Part shown: piece by piece, positions 24,725 to 34,228 of the stretch
Layout of the letters: each line of letters opens with the position of its first letter
Numbering within the stretch: position 1 is the stretch's first letter
From: Paratinospora sagittata
Taxonomy: Eukaryota; Streptophyta; Magnoliopsida; Ranunculales; Menispermaceae
NCBI GenBank assembly: GCA_035771175.1
Contig: CM069608.1
Coordinates: 11,008,019-11,072,018 of the forward strand
Reading direction: 5' to 3'
DNA: 64,000 nucleotides
Made by a program: the position numbers and the translations under genes
The notes under the pieces: model-generated
The model's database searches: none
Told to the model about the DNA's origin: nothing
The model's input: the letters and a program-made list of their open reading frames with translations, nothing else

Positions 24725-24736
24725 TGGTATCAGAGC
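24725..24736 (+). other. primer binding site, tRNA-iMet
   Basis: tggtatcagagc, five bases after the 5' LTR end, is the standard plant primer site for initiator methionine tRNA. Confidence 0.95.
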
Positions 24737-24794
24737 GTATGGTCCACAGCCCGCCCAAGTCCACCAAATTAGGGGAAGAAAAATTTTATTAGAT

Positions 24795-25080
24795 ATATAT
24801 ATCTTTAGAACTATATATACATATGTCAATTATATAAATAAATAAATAAATTTCGAAAAAAATTTAGTTTTCGAAAAAAAAAAAAATTCGAAAATAAATT
24901 TATTTTCCAAAAAAAAAAAAAAAAAATTGAAAAACAATTTATTAGATATATCTAAAACTATATATATATAAATTATATATATATAAATTATATATATAGT
25001 TAAGATTTGGATTAAAAACAACTATATACGATTTTTATATAGTTTAATTTCAAATATATATATATATATATAGTTGATTT
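24795..25080. repeat. AT-rich leader with (TA)n and A-runs
   Basis: Between the primer site and the extra ORF lie tttcgaaaa-type repeats (24851-24960), A-runs and (TA)n blocks (24959-24998, 25056-25072). No coding sequence is seen. Confidence 0.8.
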
Positions 25081-25292
25081 ATGGGAACTATAGTTATCAT
25101 TAAATATGTCTATACATTCATATGTGAATACGACATATATACATCAAATCACTAATGAAGAAACTTTCATGATGGCATAACCATCAAAAGAAAACTCGAA
25201 AATAATGTCTAGCAAACAAGGCATAAAACTTAAAAATGTTAGGAATATATTTTGTGTTTTTTACACAAATTTATTTTCCTTTCAGCAAAAGA

Positions 25293-26873
25293 ATGGTCTC
25301 AAGGGAAGGACCAACTTCCACTAGCAGGGAACCAATTCCCACTAAACTCAAGGAATTGTCCAAAAGTGAGGTTATGACTATGAGGAGCATCGACAATAGC
25401 GATCTCCGCCTCCGCCCAATCCTTCACGACAAACTCGCAACTTTGGATTGGTTAAATATAACCAAAGTCGAGGGACAAGTCTCTTACAACTTGGTCAGAT
25501 CCTTCTACAAAGCCATGAATTACGTAGGACTTCCAGAAGAGGGAAACAGCCCTGTATTGGAGACAACAGTTATGGGGATAAAAATTTCTATCAACGTCGA
25601 CCTTATTGCTCGACTTTTGGAGATTTCGATTGAGGAGAGGATTATTGATCCACATGAACCCCAAACAGTTGCAGAGATCGCAAAATCTAATGAACAATTG
25701 TTCAATTCCCTCGCCAAAGAGCCATACACTCCATCAACATACACCAACCTCCCAAACAATCATCTTAAGCCATCTCTTGCCGGCCTCGGAAAGATTGTAT
25801 ATGGCAACATCTTGCCAGAAAGGGGGACTAGAGGCACTATGTCAAGGGCTCAACTTCTTATGTTATACTGCATAGAGAAGAAAATTACGGTCTCCCTACC
25901 TCACATTATTATCCAACAAATGTTGCGGGTGATACAAAACCCTTTAAGAAAAGAATTCCTCGGCTATGGAGTCTTGATTATGAGGATACTATACGAGGAA
26001 AACGTCGCCACTTTCGATGGAACGTTAAAGCTCATCACTGAACCAGTTACCGCATCCTCTATCTTCAAGACATATGGCACAAGTGGAGGGGTAACTAACG
26101 AAGAGGTATTTGGCACGACAATAAGAAATGCCGAAAGAATGAGAGACAAGCATGGGCGTTGCCTTCGCAAAAGTCGAAGCAAGATGCCGGTCCAAGAAGG
26201 GCCAAATAATGATTCAAATTCAAATCCTACATCAGACCCAGCCCCGAATAGTGATCCAACTGATCGACCATTCACTGACGAAGAGTTATATGCCACACTA
26301 AATCAACCTACACAAAGTCATGATAGACAAGGTACGCAAGCACATCCACCAACGTGGAACGTGCCCACTCCAGGCACCACTTCGTACCAAAGATTTTCAA
26401 CTCCTACGGTATAGTATCCGCCAGTTCCACAAGTTGCTGTGAACCAACAACAACAATATTGGGCGTCACCAAATCTTGACGGACAAAACATCCCGATAAG
26501 CCCATTGTTTCAAACTTTTTCACCACAAACACATCCAAATATCTATGGGGTTCCAGTTAGGGGATCCCCGCACAATCAAAACAACTACCTTCCACCTATG
26601 AACCAATACTTTCCCCCAATGTCTATGGCCTACCCTTCTCCTACGAGACAAACGACCCATCAACCACCAATGGGACAACCGACTAACCTACTTGAACGGT
26701 TAGATGAAATGGCATCCAATATTGCTACACTGAGAGAGAGCCACAATAATATATTAACCCGGTTGCAAAACTCCGACGTAGAGCGTGCACACTCTCAACC
26801 TTCCGTTAGTAGTCGTTCTGTACGTAGCAGTCGATCTCGAAGGAGCGGTAGTAGACAAGAAAGTCACAATTAA
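25293..26873 (+). CDS. extra ORF before gag, Transposase_32-like protein; one in-frame TAG
   Basis: This frame has 526 codons, interrupted only by a TAG at 26412-26414 (codon 374). The start is the ATG at 25293, right after a splice-acceptor-like ttttcctttcag; an upstream ATG at 25236 reads only AT-rich leader. Residues 40-240 have the pattern of the plant-specific Transposase_32 family (PF20167): GNILPERG at 171-178, SLPHIIIQQM at 201-210 and LGYGVLIMRIL at 223-233. Residues 300-470 are Pro/Gln/Asn-rich. A short amphipathic, possibly coiled-coil stretch follows (LLERLDEMASNIATL), and the end is Ser/Arg-rich (SVRSSRSRRSGSR). Function is unknown. The basic tail and place in the element suggest an RNA- or gag-associated role. 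Typical Tekay elements are not known for such an ORF. Confidence 0.75.
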
Positions 26874-26978
26874 TTACTGGCATTGTAAACTTTTCTTTGA
26901 TATATATGAATGAAATTATTTTGTTTAAAAACTATCTTTGGTGGGCTGACTTACAACCATTTTTTCTTTTGTATCACT

Positions 26979-27250
26979 AACTTTGGAGTGGTAAGGGACA
27001 CAACAAAATTGAAGGATACTAAATAAAATGTGGAAGTAAGAAAACCCATGACCTTGTGTGAAAAGAAACATTTGGAGAAAGTTGCATTACTAATCTTATC
27101 ACTAAGTTTACACGGTATGGGACGTGTAACTTTGGACGATACTATTAGTGAACTTCTATTCAGCCAATGTTTTTAGAGACCGTGTTCATACAACTTAACT
27201 TGGTTGACACCCTTATTACTAAATTCATGTGGTATGGGACACATGAACTT
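26979..27250 (+). other. three similar hairpins between the extra ORF and gag
   Basis: Three related units about 120 bases apart each have a loop of gtawggga. Unit 1: arms 26979-26990 and 26999-27010. Unit 2: 27104-27114 and 27123-27132. Unit 3: 27221-27231 and 27240-27250. The arm sequences differ between units (for example acacg/cgtgt against catgtg/cacatg) but stay complementary, with 9-10 pairs each. Conserved flanks (cactaa before, ttgga.gatact after) show common descent. This is compatible with a structured RNA element of the retroelement transcript. Confidence 0.7.
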
Positions 27251-27640
27251 GGATAATAATCGAAAAGACTAAGAGTAAGCGTCTGAATGCATAAGATTGC
27301 GATAGAACGTTAGCTCAGGCTATTTATCGAGGCAAATCTTAGAATTCTTATGACTCGTATGGATTTTCAATGAAATATATGTATGTTCACAAAAACCAGA
27401 ACCAAATCATTTTAAATACTTGCAAAGTTTTCTACTTATTATATAAACATTCTAACCTTGTTTGTTTTTACACCATGGCCACACATACGAGATATATAAG
27501 ATTCTTTGATTCCTTAACAACAACTTTACACTCTACTTAGAAAAATAGGTGATTTTAATATTACAGTATTCTCGAAATTGTTGCTGAGCATACTATAACA
27601 TTATACTTGCCTACAGTTTCTTAATCTTGGTTTTATTTTC

Positions 27641-27650
27641 TCCTTGCCAG
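27641..27650 (+). other. possible splice acceptor ahead of gag
   Basis: A pyrimidine-rich tract ending tccttgccag lies eight bases before the gag ATG. A similar tract, ttttcctttcag, precedes the extra ORF (25274-25285). Splicing is inferred, not shown. Confidence 0.4.
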
Positions 27651-27657
27651 TGAGAAA

Positions 27658-28970
27658 ATGCAAACAAGAAAGAGAGGAAGGCCACGTACTGTTCGTCCCA
27701 CAGTTGAGGCACCTCCTGAGATTCAGGAACCTCCGCCTCCGACAACAGCACAGGCCACACCCGACACTGCCACTCCATCTGGGCAGGCAATCCCACCCTC
27801 ACCCGCACCCTTTGCCATGCCTTCAAGCATTGAAACCTTCTTCGCTGAATTTATTGAGGCGATGAAGGCCACTATTTAAACTGCCGTTCGGGAGACTACA
27901 GCCAGTCAGGTTGCAATGGTTCAAGCACCTGTAAAATTTGGGTCAGAAGCTCAAACTGATCAGATTACTAAATACAAGCGGCTACAACCTCTTACTTTCG
28001 ATGGCACCATTGATCCTGATGAGGTGCAAAAGTGGCTGGATTAGTCAAAGAAGGCTATTGATGCAATGGGAGTCGATGAGACTCGTAAAATTCCACTAGC
28101 GACCTAGCAACTTGTTGGTGGAGCAAACAAATGGTGGATCACAGTGAAAGAAGACCCACGGGTCAACATAGCCGATATGACTTGGCAACAGTTCGAGTCA
28201 ATGTTTATTGATGAGTATTTTCCCAACGCCGTGACAAAGCAGAAGCGACAGGACTTCGCAAAGTTATACCAAGGCACCATGACCGTCAGAGAATATGCTG
28301 GAAAATTCAAAGAATTATCCGTCTACTCTCTCTCCACCATCTCAACGGAGCGAGATAAGACTGAGAAATTTTATAATGGCCTTCGCCATGACATTCGGCA
28401 AGCCTTATCAATCTTGGATCTCAAGATTTACAAAGAGGTTGTTGACAAAGCCATGAGCTTTGAACAAGAGAAGCTCTTACAGGAACAGCGAATGAATATG
28501 GGCAAACGGCCTGCAACGTTTTCCCAACAAGTCATGCAACAGGGCAACAAGAAAAAGCCCTACTACAATCACAACCCAGCCCTCCCAGCCCCGGTTTCGA
28601 AGAATGAGACCACAACACCTGCCGCTGAACCTTCTAACCCTAACCATCAGGGTTTCCGAAATCATGGCCGCGAAGGTCGTTATGGAAGAGGTGGTCGTCG
28701 AAACGGCAATGGCAGAGGTGGTGGTCGACACCACATTCAGCATGGCCAGCAGAACAATCAGCATGGCCAACAGAACCATCCGCAGTATCATCCGACATGT
28801 TTCAACTGCGGCCAGAAGGGCCAAGTAAAACATCTTTGTTCGCACCTTCAGCAACCTATTCCAGCTATTCCGGTCCAACAAGCACCACCTGCTGCTAATG
28901 CCCAACCCAGGCAGAACCAGCAGAACCAGGGTCAACGAAATCAGGGTCGAGCATTCACCATCGCTCAACA
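27658..28970 (+). pseudogene. gag of the full-length gypsy element, with three in-frame stops
   Basis: The frame starts MQTRKRGRPRTVRPTVEAP and has a Pro-rich N-terminus. The retrotransposon capsid domain covers about 27960-28460 (LTFDGTIDPDEVQKWL..., [14 protein letters not shown], then [18 protein letters not shown]). A basic Gly/Arg-rich stretch (28660-28740) and a zinc knuckle at 28798-28839 follow. Stops are TAA at 27877-27879 and TAG at 28042-28044 and 28105-28107. The knuckle reads [14 protein letters not shown], so the His expected at position 9 is Gln (CAA, 28822-28824). Gag is fused in frame to pol, as in other Tekay elements. Confidence 0.9.
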
Positions 28971-30880
28971 TCCCCTACCAGACAACAATGTCGTCGAAGG
29001 TACCTTTCCTTTGTTCAATACAATGGTGCATGTTTTGTTTGATTCAGGTGCTACGCATTCTTTTATATCATCAGCATTGGTAAGACATTTAGGCCTGCAT
29101 CCTGAACCCACAAACATCACACTCCATGTCACATCACCGTTCGGATCTGGTACTGACGTCAACTTGCAGTGTTCTCGATGTGAGCTTCGAATGTCAGAAC
29201 ATATCATATATGCCGATCTGTTTGTGATGGATTTTGACGACTTCGACATCATCCTTGGCATGGATGCAAAGATCGAATGTATGAAGAAGCAAGTTCACTT
29301 AACCTTGCCTACAGGCGAGTTGGTCAACCTTCAGGGAACGAGGCAATGGATACACAAATCAACCGTTGCCCTTCTCAAGGCACAACTTCGAGCTCTATCC
29401 CTTGGCAATGAAACCAACTCACCAACACTATACCCTCTCGAAGTACATGATGTCCCAGTCATATCTGAATTCCCAACGGTTTTTCTTAATGACCTACCTG
29501 GCCTACCTCCAGTTAGGGAATTCGATTTTGAGATCAACCTCATACCTGGGACAGGGCCTATCTCAATTCCACCATACAGAATGTCAAATGTCGAACTGGT
29601 CGAATTAGACAAACAACTTAAGGAATTAGAGAGTAATGGCTTCATCCGAAAGAGTTCATCACCCTGGGGCGCTCCAGTTCTATTTGTTCGCAAAAAGGAT
29701 GGTTCGTCACGACTTTGCATCGATTATCGCAAGTTGAATAACGTCACCATCAAGAACAGATATCCATTACCCAGGATCGATGACTTGTTCGACCAACTTA
29801 GAGATGCCAAATTTTTCTCTAAGATTGATTTACGTTCCAGTTATCACCAACTCCGGATCCGAGAGTCGGACATCACCAAGACGACGTTCCGAACTCGGTA
29901 CGGTCATTACGAGTTCTTAGTTATGCCGTTCGGTCTAACAAATGCACCTGCTGCATTCATAGATTTGATGAATCGCATCTTCAAGTTATACTTAGACCGA
30001 TTTGTGGTGGTTTTTGTGGACGACATCTTGATATATTCCTCAACCGAGAAAGACCATAAAATACATTTGAAGATCGTCCTCCAGACCTTGAGAAGCCACC
30101 AACTGTATGCAAAGTTGAATAAGTGCGAATTTTGGGCCAAGAGAGTTCAATTCCTAGGCCATGTGGTTTCAGGCAATGGCATTGAGGTAGATCCTTCTAA
30201 GGTTGAAGCAGTTTTAAACTGGAAACAGCCTACCACTGTTACTCAGATTAGGAGTTTTCTTGGGTTGGCTGGCTATTACAGACGCTTCATCAAGGACTTC
30301 TCAAAGATTGTTGAACCTATGACCAAGCTCACTCGAAAAGACGTGCGATTTCTCTGGAATCCCGCCTGTGAAGCATCATTTCAGGAATTGAAGAAACGTC
30401 TCACGACAGCACCTGTACTTATCACTCTAAGAAATGCAATTAGATTTTCATTATACACCGACGCCTCTCTCCAAGGCTTAGGTGTCGTGCTAATGCAAGA
30501 AGGCCAAGTGGTTGCATATGCATCCAGACAACTAAAGATTCATGAGGGTAATTACCCAACGCATGACTTGGAACTTGCAGCTATCGTATTTGCACTAAAG
30601 TTATGGCGTCATTACCTATACGGCGAACGGTTTGAGGTCTTCTCGGATCACAAGAGTCTTAAGTACATATACACTCAGAGAGACCTTAACCTCCGCCAAA
30701 AACGATGGTTGGAATTCTTGAACGATTATGACTTTCAACTCCAGTACCATCCCGGAAAGGCTAATGTTGTGGCCGATGCCCTGAGTAGAAAATCTTATGT
30801 TGCTTGCACTCTTAACTACGAAATGGGGAAGTTGGCTACAGCGTTGGAGAACTTTAACCTACAGCTGAACGTCGAGGACC
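28971..30880 (+). pseudogene. pol, first part: protease, reverse transcriptase, RNase H
   Basis: In frame with gag: aspartic protease with DSGATHSF at 29041 on; reverse transcriptase with [17 protein letters not shown] (about 29688), [27 protein letters not shown] and catalytic FVDD at 30013-30024; and RNase H with [11 protein letters not shown] (about 30457) and [12 protein letters not shown] (about 30640). The catalytic aspartates are present, so this 0.9-kb-plus stretch is open and looks intact. A one-base deletion near 30877 (agg where the sister copy at 10640 has aggg) shifts the frame, which then ends at 30961-30963, cutting off integrase. Confidence 0.92.
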
Positions 30881-32357
30881 AAGACCACGACTCTCACAAT
30901 TATCAGTCAACTCTGAGCTCGTTCGAAAGATTTCAGCCGCTCAAGCCAATGACCCTATGTTAATGGAGAAACGAGACCTTCTACTCAGCGGCCAGGACCT
31001 TCCTCATTGGTCGGTCTCTAGAGACGGCACCGTTTGCTATAAAAAACGTCTCTGCCTACCGAACGATCCTGAGGTTCGTAAAGACGTGCTTACTGAGATG
31101 CATTGTTCGAGGTACGCTATGCATCCTGGGGGTGACAAGATGTACAAGGATGTCAAGCGACAATTCTGGTTTTCTGGAATGAAGAAGGAAATTGCAGACT
31201 TCGTTGCTTGATGTCTCGTTTGCCAGCAAGTCAAGGCAGAACGAAGACTTCCCTTTGGACTTCTCCAGCCGTTACCTATTGGAGAATGGAAATGGGAGAA
31301 CATCGCAATGGATTTTGTCACAGCCTTACCTCGAAACAATAAAGGGCAAGATGATATCTGCGTAATCATTGACAGACTTACAAAGTCTGTACACTTCTTG
31401 CCAATAAAGTTCTCGAATAATCCCGCCAAACTTGCAAAACTCTATGAAAGAGAGATCGTACGCCTTCATGGCATACCACTCACGATCGTCTCTGATCGAG
31501 ACCCTCGATTCACATCCAAGTTTTGGAAAAGCTTCCAGAATAGAATGGGTTCTAAGATCACTATGAGCACGACCTTCCACCCTCAGACTGATGGGCAGTC
31601 AGAGCGGCTTATCCAAATCTTAGAAGACATGTTACGATGTTGCATTTTGGACTTTAATGACGGATGGGCAAAGTATTTGCATCTAGCTGAGTTTGCATAC
31701 AACAATAGCTACCAAACTAGTATCTGCATGACACCATACGAGGCTCTCTATGGTCGGCCTTGCAGATCTCCGGTATGCTGGTTAGATATGGCAAATCGAC
31801 CGTAGTTAGGCCCAGAACTAGTTCAAAAGACTTCTGAGAAGATCACACTAGTAAAGGAACGACTTCGTGTTGCACAAAGTCGACAGAAGAGCTATGCTGA
31901 CAAGCGGAGACAACCTCTAGAATTTGCTAAGGGGGACTTTGTTTTTCTGAAAGTCCAGCCCACACGAGGTGTCAAACGCTTTGGCATCAAAGGCAAACTC
32001 TCCCCGCGATGTATCGGTCCATTTCAGATCATTGAACGTATTGGCAAACTTGCTTATCGTCTGTCCCTTCCATCGTCCATGCCTAAGGTTCATGACGTTT
32101 TTCACGTATCTATGTTTCGCAAGTATCGTCCTGATCCTTCGCATATCATCCCTTTAGTCGAGGTTCGGGTTGAGGAAGGAAATACGTATCAGGAGAAAGC
32201 AATCCAGATTTTAAATCGAAAAACTCAAGAACTACGACGACGTAGCATACCACTTGTGAAAGTGCTCTGGGATCACCACGGCGTAGAGGAAGCAACATGG
32301 GATCTAGAAGCAACAATTAAACAGAAATACCCTGAATTGTTTTCTAGTACCAACTGA
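30881..32357 (+). pseudogene. pol, second part: integrase and chromodomain, with two stops
   Basis: The frame resumes one base off. The zinc-binding region (HCSRYAMHPGGDKMYKDV, about 31099) is cut by a TGA at 31209-31211 just before its CxxC pair. The catalytic core has the first Asp in MDFVTALP (31309), the second in SDRDPRFTS (31492) and the Glu in DGQSERL (about 31590-31610). A TAG lies at 31803-31805. The C-terminal part has KVHDVFHVSMFRKY and ends in a chromodomain-like segment (VKVLWDHHGVEEATWDLE, about 32258-32315), which in chromoviruses steers integration to marked chromatin. The stop is at 32355-32357. Confidence 0.92.
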
Positions 32358-32584
32358 TGATGTGATACATTGTATTATTTTCACTTATCAATCACAAGAT
32401 GAAACATTGTTTACACCTATCTTGATCCATTGTTTCACTTCAATAACTACGCAGATGTCTGAAAATAATATCAATGGATATAGTGATGCACACATACAGT
32501 GGCCTCCTTATCCACCTGTGGCTACTTCTCAAGCCGATAACCCTCATCACTACTTGACTTGATTTCGAGGGCGAAATTCCTTTT
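32358..32584 (+). other. untranslated region between pol and the polypurine tract
   Basis: No reading frame is supported. It contains tttcgagggcgaaattcctt (32564-32583), the phrase usual just before the tract in this type of element. Confidence 0.6.
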
Positions 32585-32596
32585 AGGGGGGTAGAG
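32585..32596 (+). other. polypurine tract of the full-length gypsy element
   Basis: aggggggtagag ends exactly at the 3' LTR start TGTACTACCC. Confidence 0.9.
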
Positions 32597-34228
32597 TGTA
32601 CTACCCTGTATTTCACAAAAAAAAAAAAAAATTTATTTAAGCAACGCCCGAACGTTCAGGCGCATGCCAGAACGTTCAGGCGCATGCCAGAACGTTCAGG
32701 CGCATGACAGAACGTTCAGGCGCATACCAGAACGTTCAGGCGCAATGCATGCCCAAACGTTCAGGCGCATGCCAGAACGTTCAGACGCATAACAGAATGT
32801 TCAGGCGCAATGCATGCCCAAACGTTCAGGCGCATGTCAGAACGTTCAGGCGCATGTCAGAACGTACAGGCTCATGCCAGAACGTTCAGGCACATGCCAG
32901 AACGTACAGGCGCATGCCCGAACGTTCAGGCGCAAAAATCTCTATATAAGAAACCTCCTCATTTCTCATTCCTCACACCAAATCACCTTCTCTTGTGAAT
33001 TTCTTCTCCTTTCCACGCATTCTAAGTTTTTGAGACTCTCTGTCCGAGACTCTCGGTGCGGTGTAACAAAGTCGACAGAAGAGCCAGATCTGAAAGCGGT
33101 GCAACGAAGTTCTATTCGGAAGAAAGCGCCAGATCTGAAAGAAGAAGTTTTATCTGAAGGTGGGAAACGAAACATAGGTTTGCGTGTTTCATAACTTTTA
33201 TTAAAGTTTACGTTCAATTATTATTATGTCTACTATTCATTTACACTGCATTATGTCATATACTGTTTATACTGCCGCACATATGCCTGTATATTTGGAA
33301 TTCATGTATTGCACTGTTATAATGCCGGATTTGTGGTCAATCTGACTCAACTAGACTCGGTCTTGTCCTCAGTAGCTTTAAATAGTGAACGGGAGGCAGC
33401 GGGCTGCTCTAGGTGATTGGTATTTAAGCAGACCTTGTGTCTCACCTCTCAACTGGGGACTAATCTAGTTGGTCTTATTGAAAGCTATCAGCTTATACAG
33501 TAATACTGAATGTCCTAATCTTGCACGTCGTGATACCGACCCTAATAAGGATCACCAGACGTGCCAAAGTCAGTCTAAATGTCAAGAAAAACTAGACCAG
33601 TTCATGCATTGGCATCATACATATCACCACCTAGGGACGTATATGGTTTATGACTCATAGAATAGTTAGGAGCATTGCTCACTATTCATTATATTTCTCT
33701 GGAGAGGGACGTACATGAGAACCCGGCTACACCCGGGGAGGGACATCAGTACGTGAATTCAGAGTATCGTTCCTGTACGTGAATTCAGGCGATGTACGTT
33801 CATCAAACCATTACGAGACGGTGTCATGCATACATTCATATTGATTGATTATGATGCTCACATGTGTATTTAAGATATTTGATATTGAAGTATGCTTTAT
33901 TAATTGTTATACTCATGCACTATTTACCCACTGAGCGCGTTAAGCTCACTCCATTATTATCCAATCTTTCACAGGAAATTAGAGTGGATTGGGTGCAGGT
34001 TATGGGGCCCACATTTTGTACCCTTTGTATGATTCATTGGGAATTTTGGGAGTATGTTCCCTTGACCATTTTATGTACAAAAGTATTTTGAATTAAATGA
34101 AATCAGATTTGTACTGTGTATACTGTATTTTCGCTGCGCACTCTGTTGTTACCATTGTAATTGTTCCAAATGCACGCCCCGTCCGTGAGTGTACCTCCGG
34201 TTTAGGCTCGTCCGGGCGGGGTGTGACA
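32597..34228 (+). mobile_element. 3' LTR of the full-length gypsy element
   Basis: 1632 bases from TGTACTACCC to GGTGTGACA. The minisatellite (32650-32935) has about 14 units. A patch at 33065-33116, absent from the 5' LTR, includes 19 bases identical to pol at 31874-31892. The about 207 bases at 33694-33900 missing from the 5' LTR are present here and in the solo LTRs. Confidence 0.95.
32650..32935. repeat. 20-base minisatellite in the 3' LTR, about 14 copies
   Basis: It has the same AACGTTCAGGCGCATGCCAG-type unit as in the 5' LTR but fewer copies and a different order of variant units. Confidence 0.95.

Larger units (their letters stand above)
23229..34228 (+). mobile_element. full-length Ty3/gypsy chromovirus (Tekay/Del-like) with an extra ORF
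   Basis: This is a complete 11.0-kb element flanked by a perfect ttttg duplication (23224-23228 and 34229-34233). Order: 5' LTR 23229-24719, primer site 24725-24736, AT-rich leader, extra ORF 25293-26873, hairpin region, gag-pol 27658-32357 with protease, RT, RNase H, integrase and chromodomain, polypurine tract 32585-32596, 3' LTR 32597-34228. The integrase-chromodomain ending (KVHDVFHVSMFRKY) is typical of Tekay/Del chromoviruses. The LTRs differ by nine substitutions in about 800 bases compared by eye, so insertion was recent, but six stops and a frameshift inactivate the proteins. Confidence 0.95.

Noticed and set aside
25236..25292. Earlier ATG for the extra ORF
   Set aside because: The added residues are AT-rich leader ending in a pyrimidine tract and CAG; the ATG at 25293 starts the compositionally normal protein.
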